Assembly (NCBI RefSeq): GCF_012427705.1
Contig: NZ_CP048602.1
Span: 2,046,001 to 2,110,000, forward strand
From: Vreelandella piezotolerans
Lineage (GTDB): Bacteria > Pseudomonadota > Gammaproteobacteria > Pseudomonadales > Halomonadaceae
Reading direction: 5' to 3'
Length of the DNA stretch: 64,000 nucleotides
Shown here: positions 8,794-18,133 of the stretch, one piece after another
How the letters are laid out: each line of letters starts with the position of its first letter
Position numbering within the stretch: the first letter of the stretch is position 1
Notes under the pieces: model-generated
What the model saw: the letters and a program-made list of their open reading frames with translations, nothing else
What the model was told of the DNA's origin: nothing
Databases searched by the model: none
Translations under genes and position numbers: made by a program

Positions 8794-11700
8794 ATGAATT
8801 TCTCCCGTTTTTTCGTGGACCGTCCGATTTTTGCGGCCGTGCTATCGATCATCATTCTGGCGGTGGGGCTGATCTCCATTCCCAATCTACCGATAAGCGA
8901 GTACCCGGATGTCGTGCCGCCCTCAGTGGTGGTGAGAACCGTTTACCCCGGTGCCAATCCGCAGGAGATTGCCGAGACCGTAGCGACGCCGTTGGAGGAA
9001 GCCATCAATGGCGTTGAGGACATGATGTACCTCAAGTCTGTTGCAGGCTCTGATGGCGTACTGCAAATGACCGTCACCTTCCGTCCCGGCACCGATGCTG
9101 AACAGGCGGCGGTTCGCGTGCAGAACCGCGTTAGCCAGGCAGAGGCTAGGTTGCCGGAAGCCGTACGTCGTCAAGGCGTCACTACCCAGAAACAATCGCC
9201 AACGTTTTTGATGGTCGTTCACCTAACCTCACCTAGCGGTGAGTACGACACCCTTTATCTGCGCAACTATGTTCGACTGAATGTACGCGACCGACTCGCC
9301 CGGCTCGAAGGGATAGGGGATGCGCAAATCTTCGGTGGCGGAGATTACGCCATGCGCGCATGGCTGGATCCAGACCGAATAGCCGCCCGAGGCCTGACGG
9401 CTAGCGATGTCGTTGGGGCCATGCGCGAGCAGAACGTGCAGGTCTCTGCCGGGCAGTTGGGCGCCGAACCCATCGCGAATAGCGATTTTCTCACTCTGAT
9501 CAACGCCCGCGGGCGGTTGGAAACGGTGGAAGAGTTTGGTGACATCGTACTTAGTCGTGGTGACAACGGCGAAATACTGAGGCTGGCGGATGTGGCCCGG
9601 CTGGAAATGGGTGCCGGGGACTATACGCTGCGCTCGCAGCTAGACGGCAATAACGCGGTAGGAGTGGGTATATTCCAGGCACCGGGTGCCAATGCGCTGG
9701 AGATTCGCGAGCAGGTGATTGCCACCATGGAGGAGCTGTCCGAGCAGTTCCCTGAAGGTGTCGAGTACGAAGCCGTCTACGACACCACGATCTTTGTGAA
9801 TGATTCTATAAAGTCGGTGATCGCCACCCTACTGGAAGCCGTGCTGCTGGTGGTGCTGGTCGTCACGCTGTTCTTGCAAACATGGCGAGCTTCTATCATT
9901 CCATTGCTGGCGGTACCGGTCTCGGTGATCGGCACCTTTGGCGCGCTCTACCTGCTGGGCTACTCCATCAACACGCTGACACTGTTTGGCCTGGTGTTGG
10001 CCATCGGTATCGTGGTGGACGACGCCATCGTGGTGGTGGAAAACGTCGAGCGCAATATCGAAGAGGGCTTAAAGCCACAGGCAGCCGCTCATCAGGCCAT
10101 GCGGGAAGTCTCTGGCCCTATCATTGCCGTAGGCCTGGTACTGTGCGCAGTGTTTATCCCCATGGCTTTCCTGTCCGGGGTGACCGGTCAGTTCTATCGA
10201 CAGTTCGCGGTGACGATTGCCATCTCCACGGTGATCTCCACCATCAACTCCCTGACGCTCTCTCCCGCGCTGGCGGCGATGCTACTCAAGCCCCATAACG
10301 CGCCCAAAGATCGCCTCACCCGTGTGATAGACACCCTGTTCGACTGGATTTTCCGTCCTTTCAACCGTTTCTTTAATGCCAGCTCCAACAAGTACCAGAG
10401 CGGCGTGGCCCGCTCCCTAAAGCATCGTGGCGCGGTGTTCGTAATTTACGCCCTACTGCTGTTGGGCACCGGCGTGATGTTCAAAGCAGTGCCTTCTGGC
10501 TTCATTCCAGTGCAAGACAAGCTTTACCTGATTGCTGGTGTCATCTTGCCGGAAGGGGCGTCGCTGGAGCGAACCGACGAGATGCTTCAGGACGTGGTGG
10601 ATATTGCCATGGAGACCGAAGGCGTGGAGCACGCCATTGCCTTTCCCGGCCTGAACGCGCTGCAGTTCACCAACACCTCCAACACCGGGGTGGCCTTTCT
10701 TACCCTCAGCGCCTTTGATGAGCGCAGCCTTAGCGCCGCAGAGATAAACGCCCACATCAACCAGGGCATTGGTGGTTTGAAAGAGGGGTTTGCATTTTCT
10801 TTCATGCCACCACCGATTCTTGGCTTGGGCAATGGATCGGGGTTCCAACTATTCATTGAGGATCGCGGCAATCTTGGCTACGGGGCGCTGCAGCAGGCGG
10901 TCAATCAACTCCAGGGCGCGATTGCGCAAACACCGGGGATGGGCTTTCCGATCAGCAGCTATCAATCCAACGTACCGCAGTTGGATGCCGAGGTGGACCG
11001 GCTGAGAGCCAAGGCCCAGGGCGTGCCGTTGACCGAGCTGTTCGACACCCTGCAGACCTATCTGGGTTCGACCTATGTAAATGACTTTAATCGTTTCGGT
11101 CGTACCTGGCAGGTAATCGCCCAGGCAGACGCTCCTTACCGCACCAGCGTGGAAGATATTGCCCGACTGCGTACCCGTAATGATCAGGGAGAAATGGTGC
11201 CTATCGGTACGATGGTGGATATCAGGCAAACCTTCGGCCCGGATCCGGTGTTGCGTTACAACGGCTACCCAGCGGCGGACTTGGCCGGCGAATTTGATCC
11301 CCGCGACCTCTCCTCTGCCCAAGCAATGGAGACTATTAACGCCCTGGCGGAAGAAGTGTTACCACCAGGCATGGCGCTTGAATGGACCGACTTGAGTTAC
11401 CAGCAATCCACCCAGGGTAATGCGGCGATGATCGTCTTCCCGCTGTCGATCCTACTGGTATTTTTGGTGTTGGCCGCGCTTTACGAGAGTTGGACGCTAC
11501 CACTCGCCGTCATTCTGATTGTACCCATGTCGATGCTGGCCGCGCTGATCGGCGTATGGTTTGGCAGTGGCGATAACAACGTCTTCGTGCAGGTAGGGCT
11601 GGTCGTGCTGATTGGCCTGGCGTGTAAAAACGCCATACTGATCGTGGAATTCGCCCGCGAGCTGGAACTGCAGGGCAAGAGCATCGTGGAAGCCGCCCTG

Positions 11701-11985
11701 GAAGCCTGCCGACTACGGTTGCGGCCGATCATCATGACCTCGATTGCTTTCACGGCAGCAGTTTTACCGTCGGTGATCGCTACCGGCGCAGGCGCCGAGG
11801 TACGCGCAGCACTTGGCACGGCGGTGTTTGCGGGCATGATCGGCGTCACTCTGTTTGGCCTGTTCTTGACACCGGTGTTTTACGTGTCACTGCGTAAACT
11901 CTCGGGATCGCGCCCGCTCGTCAGCCATCACGGCGCTTCGTTGGGTGGCCCCGCCCTTCCCTCCAACCAACTCCACACGGAGTGA
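8794..11985 (+). CDS. RND efflux inner-membrane pump (AcrB/MexB family)
   Basis: A 1063-residue RND transporter of hydrophobe/amphiphile type. The start FVDRPIFAAVLSIIILAVG is the classic first transmembrane helix. Proton-relay aspartates are visible in LAIGIVVDDAIVVVENV near residue 407. A second set of transmembrane helices follows around residues 870-1030 (VGLVVLIGLACKNAILIVEF). It exports drugs, dyes or solvents using the proton gradient. It forms an operon with the adaptor and is probably controlled by the divergent AraC gene. The length matches the family and no lesion is seen. Confidence 0.94.
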   Translation: MNFSRFFVDRPIFAAVLSIIILAVGLISIPNLPISEYPDVVPPSVVVRTVYPGANPQEIAETVATPLEEAINGVEDMMYLKSVAGSDGVLQMTVTFRPGTDAEQAAVRVQNRVSQAEARLPEAVRRQGVTTQKQSPTFLMVVHLTSPSGEYDTLYLRNYVRLNVRDRLARLEGIGDAQIFGGGDYAMRAWLDPDRIAARGLTASDVVGAMREQNVQVSAGQLGAEPIANSDFLTLINARGRLETVEEFGDIVLSRGDNGEILRLADVARLEMGAGDYTLRSQLDGNNAVGVGIFQAPGANALEIREQVIATMEELSEQFPEGVEYEAVYDTTIFVNDSIKSVIATLLEAVLLVVLVVTLFLQTWRASIIPLLAVPVSVIGTFGALYLLGYSINTLTLFGLVLAIGIVVDDAIVVVENVERNIEEGLKPQAAAHQAMREVSGPIIAVGLVLCAVFIPMAFLSGVTGQFYRQFAVTIAISTVISTINSLTLSPALAAMLLKPHNAPKDRLTRVIDTLFDWIFRPFNRFFNASSNKYQSGVARSLKHRGAVFVIYALLLLGTGVMFKAVPSGFIPVQDKLYLIAGVILPEGASLERTDEMLQDVVDIAMETEGVEHAIAFPGLNALQFTNTSNTGVAFLTLSAFDERSLSAAEINAHINQGIGGLKEGFAFSFMPPPILGLGNGSGFQLFIEDRGNLGYGALQQAVNQLQGAIAQTPGMGFPISSYQSNVPQLDAEVDRLRAKAQGVPLTELFDTLQTYLGSTYVNDFNRFGRTWQVIAQADAPYRTSVEDIARLRTRNDQGEMVPIGTMVDIRQTFGPDPVLRYNGYPAADLAGEFDPRDLSSAQAMETINALAEEVLPPGMALEWTDLSYQQSTQGNAAMIVFPLSILLVFLVLAALYESWTLPLAVILIVPMSMLAALIGVWFGSGDNNVFVQVGLVVLIGLACKNAILIVEFARELELQGKSIVEAALEACRLRLRPIIMTSIAFTAAVLPSVIATGAGAEVRAALGTAVFAGMIGVTLFGLFLTPVFYVSLRKLSGSRPLVSHHGASLGGPALPSNQLHTE

Positions 11986-12183
11986 TAACGAGGGTTGCCA
12001 ATCAGCACATGCCAAGAGCGAGGGTGCTTTCCAGAAGCGCCCTCGCCATTCCATGACTGGCACTTTTACCGGACAGATGACATTGCCCACATTCCGACGA
12101 TGCGATCATGAGCAATCAGTAGACTTAACAGGCGGTAAAGAATTAGGACGAAGGGTAATTGTCTGGAAAGTAGAACTCAGAAA

Positions 12184-12288
12184 TGTCGTTTCCACTTCAA
12201 TCTGACATAACTAGAACCAAAAAACAGCCACTTACATCAGGAATTCCACCGCAAAATGACATAACTTTTCCACTTTTAAATGACATAA
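12184..12288. repeat. Tn7-type transposon end with three TnsB-like sites
   Basis: A TGTC terminus at 12184 is followed by three 21-base direct repeats at 12190-12210, 12244-12264 and 12268-12288. Each is TTCCAC, seven variable bases, then TGACATAA. The repeats are 54 and 24 bases apart. The left end of the Tn7-like element at 20807 has its conserved hexamers at the same offsets: 19 bases in, then +54, then +24. The sequence of the sites differs, so this end would use another TnsB. It may be one end of the CRISPR-associated transposon. The flanking bases 11986-12183, after the RND gene, hold no recognisable gene. Confidence 0.6.
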
Positions 12289-12330
12289 AATAAAACGATC
12301 GTTTGCTCTGGTAGCAAAATAACGTCATAA

Positions 12331-12784
12331 AAAAACATCCTGATAAACAGCTCTTGCACCTTGGCAGAGCTTAGTAGTAGCTATCTGATCCTCGCAAAAA
12401 TGGACGACGCCACCGAAACATCCGCCGTAACAGGCTTTAGTGCTGCTCTGAACCGAATGCCAGCCACCGCTCGAAAAAGCATGACCTATGATCAGGGGCG
12501 TGAAATGGCACACCATGTAAAAATTACTCAAGAAACCGGCGTTGCGATTTACTTTTGTGATCCCCATAGTCCCTGGCAACGGGGGGCCAACTAGAATATC
12601 AATGGCCTTATCCGTCAATATTTACCGAAAGGGACCGACCTCTCAGTGCATAGCCAGGAAGAGCTGACGTCATTGCTTTGGAGCTGAATATGCGGCCTCG
12701 CAAACGCTTTGAGTTTAAATGTCCGATAGAAGTGATGAGCGAGCTGATGTCGAAGTACCATGAAAGCCCATCAACCATCCAATG
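12331..12784 (+). pseudogene. IS30-family transposase remnant
   Basis: The C-terminal half of an IS30 transposase is recognisable: TYDQGREMAHH, YFCDPHSPWQRG and [15 protein letters not shown], which contain the last catalytic region of this DDE family. The N-terminal half is missing. A TAG replaces the expected glutamate codon after QRGAN, and the last part ([11 protein letters not shown]) is in another frame. The copy is dead. It sits between the Tn7-type end and the CRISPR array. Confidence 0.8.
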
Positions 12785-12944
12785 AGTGTGTTGCACTCAG
12801 AGTCTGCATCCGCCCAGGTTCGGCGTCTACTCCTCGCTATGGAGTGTGGCGGTGTGGCGTGAAGGTGGGTGTTCATCATTACCCCGGCTGGTGCTCTAAG
12901 GGCAAACCAGCTCATCTTCACCGATAGACTTTACATAGCACCAC

Positions 12945-12972
12945 AAAAAACCCTCCAAGAAATCTTGGAGGG
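12945..12972 (-). terminator. Rho-independent terminator of the CRISPR array
   Basis: A perfect 10-base stem (CCCTCCAAGA / TCTTGGAGGG) with a 2-base loop at 12951-12972 is followed, on the minus strand, by six T. It begins directly after the last, diverged repeat and so ends leftward transcription of the array. Confidence 0.8.
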
Positions 12973-13120
12973 TTTAGAACCAATACTGCCTTGCGGCGGT
13001 GTGTATCATTACCGTTGCTGGCTTCCAGTCCTAATATCAGCTGCCTATTCGGCGGTTCACACGTTCCAGAGCACCAGGGGCATCTTCAGTCATTTTTCAG
13101 CTGCCTATTCGGCGGTTCAC
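12973..13120 (-). CRISPR. Mini CRISPR array, type I-F3, with atypical last repeat
   Basis: Read on the minus strand, two 28-base repeats (13093-13120 and 13033-13060) share GTGAACCGCCGAATAGGCAG and differ only in their last four bases. They are separated by a 32-base spacer (13061-13092). A second spacer (about 13001-13032) is followed by a diverged repeat (about 12973-13004) that keeps ACCGCCG and GGCAG with a one-base shorter loop. The repeat matches the I-F3 consensus type. A diverged final repeat next to a homing guide is known in I-F3 transposons. The upstream 13121-13243 is AT-rich leader sequence. Transcription runs in the same direction as the cas genes. Confidence 0.88.
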
Positions 13121-13247
13121 TAGACCTAGCTAGCAGTTTAAATATAGACATCAACAAGATAAGTACATAATGCTAAGAATACCCTTTTTGGTGTATTTCA
13201 GGTAAGCCATTGATAAGTATAATAATATATTTTCTGACAATATTTAG

Positions 13248-14403
13248 GGAAGGTCTGAATAACTGCCGATATTCATCAACGCTTACTTGAGCCGACAAAA
13301 AATCGAAAATTCAGACACTCTTCTCCCTTTCTTTGTGTATTTTTGCTCCTTTCCCGCTCATTGAGCGGGAAAGGAGCGCAATCGCCCTATTCCCATAGGT
13401 ATTTCTCACTGATCAGCAGGTTGCTGAACGCCGCCAGCAAGTGCAGGCGCTGAGTGTTTTTGGCCAGTCCACGATAGCGAGCCTTGCCATAACCAAAAAC
13501 TTGTTTGATGTACCGAAAGGGGTGCTCCACCTTGGCACGGATACTGGCTTTGATGTTTTCGACTTTCTGTCGCCTGGCATCTAGCTTCTTGCGTGTGCCA
13601 GGCCGTTTGGCAATATACCAAGAGATATCGTTGCGGTGCTTGTGCTCGTCGCGTTTTTGAATACCCAGGTAACCGGCATCACCGAAGACGCGTTGCTCTT
13701 CACCGTGAAGGAGCTTATCGGCAGGCACAATGTCATGGACATTGGCAGCCGTGGTCTCGATGCTGTGAATCAACCCAAGCTTATCGTCGACACCTATATG
13801 CATTTTCATGCCAAAGTGCCAAGAGCTACCTTTTTTAGTCTGGTGCATTTCCGGATCGCGCTCGCCTTTTTTGTTTTTGGTGGAACTAGGCGCAGAGATG
13901 ATAGTGGCATCGACAATGCTCCCTTCGCGCAGCATCAGGCCATTTTTCTCTAGGTGGTTGTTCACTTCCTGGAACAGCACCTTGCCAAGGCCGTGATGTT
14001 CCAGAAAATGGCGAAACTTGAGAATCGTGGTTTCGTCCGGCAATCGGTCTAGTTTCAAACCGGCGAATTGGCGCATGGACTCGATCTCGTAGAGGGCGTC
14101 TTCCATGGCCGGATCGCTCAGGTTGTAAAACAACTGCATGCAATGGACGCGGAGCATGGCAGACAACGGATACGGAGGCCGCCCGCTCTCGCCCTTGGGG
14201 TAATAACGGGCTATCTTCTTCTCCAGCTGCGTCCAGGGGATCAGCTTGTCCATCCGCTCCAGAAAGAGTTCGCGGCGAGTCTTTCTCTTCTTGTTCTGGT
14301 ACTCGGCTTCGGAGAAGGTGATTTGATCCATGGCAGCACTGAAACCTATGCAGTTGACGATAGCCGTATTATCACTGATGGCAGTGACTTTTTCAGAGCT
14401 TCC
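13248..14403 (-). mobile_element. IS5-family insertion sequence, complete
   Basis: A 1156-base element with imperfect terminal repeats (GGAAGGTCTGAATAA at the left, GGAAGCTCTGAAAAA read inward from the right). It is flanked by the 4-base duplication TTAG at 13244-13247 and 14404-14407. It separates the cas genes from the CRISPR leader. The duplicated bases recreate the cas6 stop codon, so cas6 is not damaged. Confidence 0.92.
13387..14331 (-). CDS. IS5-family transposase
   Basis: A 314-residue DDE transposase of the IS5 group. The N-terminal region LIPWTQLEKKIARYYPKG is the family hallmark. The first aspartate is in GSIVDATIISAPSS near 140, the second in VFGDAGYLGI near 215, and the glutamate in RAKVEHPFRYIK near 268. 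The length is normal and the frame intact, so it is probably active. It lies on the minus strand inside the element at 13248-14403. Confidence 0.93.
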   Translation of the reverse strand: MDQITFSEAEYQNKKRKTRRELFLERMDKLIPWTQLEKKIARYYPKGESGRPPYPLSAMLRVHCMQLFYNLSDPAMEDALYEIESMRQFAGLKLDRLPDETTILKFRHFLEHHGLGKVLFQEVNNHLEKNGLMLREGSIVDATIISAPSSTKNKKGERDPEMHQTKKGSSWHFGMKMHIGVDDKLGLIHSIETTAANVHDIVPADKLLHGEEQRVFGDAGYLGIQKRDEHKHRNDISWYIAKRPGTRKKLDARRQKVENIKASIRAKVEHPFRYIKQVFGYGKARYRGLAKNTQRLHLLAAFSNLLISEKYLWE

Positions 14404-15012
14404 TTAGGTAATCTGCTTAAGGTTTGGCACAGAACCAGGGTATGCATGCTGTGTAGCAAGCCCGTAACTATTGTAGCTATCACACTTGCTTTCTTCGCCA
14501 AGTGTTTCAAGCTGCACATAAAGCGGGAAGCGTTGGCCTGACGAGTGGCTATCAATAGGAATTACGTGGCAGTGATCTACGAAACGATCTGATACGGCAC
14601 TACTAGGCATGAATGTCTCGCCACGTTTTTCAGCCCGAATTTTGCTGCGGATCAGCCTTCTCTTAATTTCTCCCGGAAAAGATTTAGCAACATGCTGGTT
14701 TCTAATAAACCTCACTTCCTCTAATGTCTCTGGAACCATTTTAATATCACTAACGTCAATAAATTCTTCGTCCGCCATATTCTTAAAATAGCGCGCTGAT
14801 GAAAAATAAGACAAAGCGTTAAAATCTTTGCTCACGAAAGCGATTGACCCCCCTACTGTATCCGTAGCCCATGATGGAAACGAAATACCAATGCCGGAAC
14901 TCGTTATTTCAGAGCCGCTTATAAACCCATGTAAGCAAGCAATACACCTCCCTGCTAAAAATGCGTGATTGGCTGAAGGCATTAGATATTTTATGTAAAA
15001 AAAGTATCTCAT
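14404..15012 (-). CDS. cas6f: Cas6f crRNA endonuclease (type I-F3)
   Basis: A 202-residue Cas6f/Csy4-like protein that cuts the repeat hairpin and stays bound to the crRNA 3' end. Visible are the N-terminal ferredoxin-like strand, a candidate catalytic histidine at residue 28 (ACLHGFI), the arginine-rich helix IKRRLIRSKIRAEKRGE near 127-143, and the C-terminal NSYGLA typical of the family. The start overlaps the cas7 stop by 4 bases. The IS5 copy inserted exactly at the stop codon, and the target duplication restores TAA. Confidence 0.88.
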   Translation of the reverse strand: MRYFFYIKYLMPSANHAFLAGRCIACLHGFISGSEITSSGIGISFPSWATDTVGGSIAFVSKDFNALSYFSSARYFKNMADEEFIDVSDIKMVPETLEEVRFIRNQHVAKSFPGEIKRRLIRSKIRAEKRGETFMPSSAVSDRFVDHCHVIPIDSHSSGQRFPLYVQLETLGEESKCDSYNSYGLATQHAYPGSVPNLKQIT

Positions 15013-16055
15013 TTTTCACCCTTCTTTATTCCTTTTTGAAACATACCACCCTTCACTAGGACTGACATCACGTAGTGTGCATTAGGGCTGGCCTGCCTAG
15101 TTTTAATCATTCCCTCTGTGATACTTATAATTTCGTTTAACAGCGAGTAAAAATCTTTCTTCGTAACTGGTTCACGCATAGCTAAAACCCGACTACGATC
15201 TGCACCGTATTCACTCACCCTCAAAGGGTATTCAGCCACTTCATCTAGCCACCAGTCATCAATTTTTTGAATTGCCGCTCCGATTTTATAAGCACCAAAG
15301 CTAACTGCTTGACGACCGTCGTTCATTGTACTTTTCATAAACTGCCTAGCCGCAATTTTGTTGCCTCTACCATCTTTCTCTACAAATAATTGACTGGGAA
15401 AAATTTCTTGGCAAAATTCTGTTTTTATTTTGGCAGTTACATCTGCAAAAAGAAATTTTTGTGGATAAGAGAGCGACTCTTCAAGTTCAATCGCAAGCCC
15501 TTCCAATGATTTAAGGTCATCTCCTTCCCAAGAAGACCCCCACTCTTTATACTGTGCATCTTTAACATTATAGTTTTTTAAATTTGATGTAGAAACCTCA
15601 ACAGCTATGCCTCTTGCAACTTTATTTCTCCAAAGCCATTCAGCTGAAAGAATATTTTTAGCATATCGGGTTGCTAACTCGCGGTATCCGCCCAGATATC
15701 GATAAGCATCAGAGAATTCTTTTAACACTTTTGTCGCTTCTGCATTATCACAGATATTTGGTTCTAAGCTGTTTGCAATGATGCGTAAAGAAAAACGACA
15801 ATACAACGTATCGACTAATGGTGGTACATAACACGTTTCGAGCATTATAGGATTGGAAAAGCCCAAATCGCTCGTTTCTTTAGCACGCGCAGTCCCGGAT
15901 GCCATATAACCATCGCTAAACGTTGCCTTGGGGCCACGAAACCGCGTCACTTCCGCTTGCAACGGCTCAAATTCGCTCGATTCTGTCCGGTAATAAAAAA
16001 CCGCCTTGCCCGGATTGAGAGAGCGCTCATAGCTAAGATGCCCGAACGAATTCAT
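15009..16055 (-). CDS. cas7f: Cas7f backbone subunit of Cascade (type I-F3)
   Basis: A 348-residue Cas7f/Csy3-like protein. The opening LSYERSLNPGKAVFYY and the C-terminal AHYVMSVLVKGGMFQKG are family hallmarks. Six copies coat the crRNA in characterised I-F complexes. It starts 13 bases after the cas8/5 stop and its stop overlaps the cas6 start. No lesion is visible. Base composition is more AT-rich than the flanking chromosome, consistent with acquisition by transfer. Confidence 0.92.
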   Translation of the reverse strand: MNSFGHLSYERSLNPGKAVFYYRTESSEFEPLQAEVTRFRGPKATFSDGYMASGTARAKETSDLGFSNPIMLETCYVPPLVDTLYCRFSLRIIANSLEPNICDNAEATKVLKEFSDAYRYLGGYRELATRYAKNILSAEWLWRNKVARGIAVEVSTSNLKNYNVKDAQYKEWGSSWEGDDLKSLEGLAIELEESLSYPQKFLFADVTAKIKTEFCQEIFPSQLFVEKDGRGNKIAARQFMKSTMNDGRQAVSFGAYKIGAAIQKIDDWWLDEVAEYPLRVSEYGADRSRVLAMREPVTKKDFYSLLNEIISITEGMIKTRQASPNAHYVMSVLVKGGMFQKGIKKGEK

Positions 16056-16068
16056 AATTTTGATCTGC

Positions 16069-18129
16069 CTATGCTTTTTTCATCAGCATAGTCAAGTTCT
16101 GGCTTTTCAACCTCCAAAAAGCATTCTGCAGAAAGTGCGCTGTACCATTGAGCCTGACGCTTGCCGGTGACAACGTCTCTGTTAAACCTACCAAAGGCTC
16201 AGCATAAGCATGGAGCTCCCTGTGTGAACCAGACCGATAGCATGGTTCTTCAAGCAACTGATAGCCACTCATAGCAGGTAAATGATTGGGATGCTTGGAC
16301 AGCCATGCCACCAAGCTGTCGATGCTTTGCACCTGTTTTTCTGAGTCAACAACCCAACGACCTTCGTCCGGAAGAAGCGATATGGCTGCCAATAAACTGT
16401 TCGCATCTCCATGTAGCTGGCACCACTGCAACTCTTCATAAAGTGGCGGGGGCTGCATAGTCCCCCCAGCGAACCTCCCAGGGAACGCAGACTGCAACAT
16501 AGGCAATTCGTCATTTTCAAGCGGGATATCATGCCCATCCTCTAGTCGATAACGAATAACTAAATCCATACGCAAATCGCAAAAGCGCATATCGATGAGA
16601 CCTGGCCGCTTGGGAGCCTCACCTAGCTTCGTTGGTGTCAGATAAGGGGCAGGTATCTTGGCACCCGAGGAGGACTCATACTGCCGCAAAAACCAGGCAA
16701 CTCCTTCAAAGGCAATGTTCCGTTTAAGGATGCTTCGTAAGCGTAGCTGGTAATTATAGACGGTTCCCCATACTGCCAGCAGTGAAGGCAAGCCCACTAG
16801 ATAGGGACAAGATAACGCCTGTGCATCAAATACATGTAGGTTTTTTAAGTGAAGGTAATGACATGGCTCTTCAGCCATGGGTTCATCTTCTTTGATTTTC
16901 ATCCCAATCAACAAGGACTTAAGCTGAGCCTTGAAAGGAATTAATAGCTCCGGATGATAAGCAAAGTGTTGCGTTTGGGGATACCTCACTAAAATACTGT
17001 GTAATTCTTTATTAACCTCAGGTAGGATTTCAAGTAAATCCTCGTCAGGAGCAGAAATCAAAAGGCATGCTGAATTGTTCTCCCGTTCTAAAAGCACTTC
17101 TCCTCCTACACTTCTCCAGTAGCTAACTGGGGATAGCCATTCAGATAAAGACTGCCTCAGCAAATTAACAGCAGAACGCCTATAATCTCGCCTCTTCTTT
17201 CCGGTCAACAAGTTTTTACTTTCAACAATTTCATTACATGCCAGGATAAACGATTTACTTCTTAAAGAACTGTGATGGAAGTCAACAAAAAAAACTCCAG
17301 AAGAATTTTCATTTCCTTTACTTTGGCTACAGGCTAATAATCGAGGGGAATAACTTAGAGCAGAGACATTACCTCCAAGCGAGGATGCTAAGCCTCCAAC
17401 ACTTGAAGAGTGCCAATGTTTTATTGTTGCAAAATTCCCACATTTATTACGTCGAGCAATTTGAATATCGGCCAATAATGAATGTGATGTGACAGGTGTA
17501 ATACTGACATCCTTGCCTTGATAAAGAAAGGTAACTTGTACTGAGTGCCTATCCACATAAGAGGGCAATAAATTTTTAGTGAAATAACTATCGAAAAGCG
17601 ACTGAAGGAAAGTCCATTGATCATCAGACATACCAATATTCATGAATTCTTTACGCCATTGCTTGTCATTATTTAAAATAATAGTGGCCAAACAGCAAAC
17701 TACACCCTTAAATATAAAATTAGCTCCAAAAAGCTTTGCTTTATTCACAGCTGCTGAGTTGTGTGACCAGTCCAAACGACTCACGCTATTATATGAAGAA
17801 ACAACTCTGCCCGAGGGCTTTAAAGCCTTTACCAACAATCTCTGATGTGCAACACGTGTATCAGGATGCTTTAGATTGTGTGAGTGCAGCCACTGTATTT
17901 CCTGCGCACAACTTTCCATATGCTGCCAATCTTTGAGTGTTTCAATTGCTCTTTTTTTATTCAACAAATCGGGGGCGTACTGACGCTTATGCGATAAGTT
18001 AAGCAGCACCAGAATAGCGACGCTAACATCTTCAGAAACCTCTATCAGCGGCGTATAGGGAGCAAAAGCTTTACGAATTGCTTCTGAGCGGTTTGGCTCA
18101 TCCAATTCCAACAACGTACTTAACGACAT
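16069..18129 (-). CDS. cas8: Cas8f-Cas5f fusion (type I-F3)
   Basis: A 686-residue protein in the position of the fused Cas8-Cas5 subunit that defines I-F3 systems; in ordinary I-F systems the two are separate. The N-terminal half would be the Cas8 PAM-recognising part. The C-terminal third, with short motifs such as RFAGGTMQPPP, fits Cas5. The start chosen is the ATG at 18129 (MSLSTLLELDEP), 4 bases after the tniQ stop; an ATG 15 codons upstream overlaps tniQ. Sequence divergence is high, so the call rests on size, place and fusion state as well as sequence. Confidence 0.85.
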   Translation of the reverse strand: MSLSTLLELDEPNRSEAIRKAFAPYTPLIEVSEDVSVAILVLLNLSHKRQYAPDLLNKKRAIETLKDWQHMESCAQEIQWLHSHNLKHPDTRVAHQRLLVKALKPSGRVVSSYNSVSRLDWSHNSAAVNKAKLFGANFIFKGVVCCLATIILNNDKQWRKEFMNIGMSDDQWTFLQSLFDSYFTKNLLPSYVDRHSVQVTFLYQGKDVSITPVTSHSLLADIQIARRNKCGNFATIKHWHSSSVGGLASSLGGNVSALSYSPRLLACSQSKGNENSSGVFFVDFHHSSLRSKSFILACNEIVESKNLLTGKKRRDYRRSAVNLLRQSLSEWLSPVSYWRSVGGEVLLERENNSACLLISAPDEDLLEILPEVNKELHSILVRYPQTQHFAYHPELLIPFKAQLKSLLIGMKIKEDEPMAEEPCHYLHLKNLHVFDAQALSCPYLVGLPSLLAVWGTVYNYQLRLRSILKRNIAFEGVAWFLRQYESSSGAKIPAPYLTPTKLGEAPKRPGLIDMRFCDLRMDLVIRYRLEDGHDIPLENDELPMLQSAFPGRFAGGTMQPPPLYEELQWCQLHGDANSLLAAISLLPDEGRWVVDSEKQVQSIDSLVAWLSKHPNHLPAMSGYQLLEEPCYRSGSHRELHAYAEPLVGLTETLSPASVRLNGTAHFLQNAFWRLKSQNLTMLMKKA

Positions 18130-18133
18130 GACG

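Noticed and set aside
12184..12300. Left end of an IS21-family element
   Set aside because: IS21 ends also start TGT with internal repeats, but the 19/+54/+24 spacing is exactly that of the nearby Tn7-like left end and no istA/istB trace follows. Kept as an alternative only.
12869..13123. 84-residue open frame over the array
   Set aside because: It reads through two CRISPR repeats and the terminator; repeated AAYSAVH comes from the repeat units, so it is not a gene.
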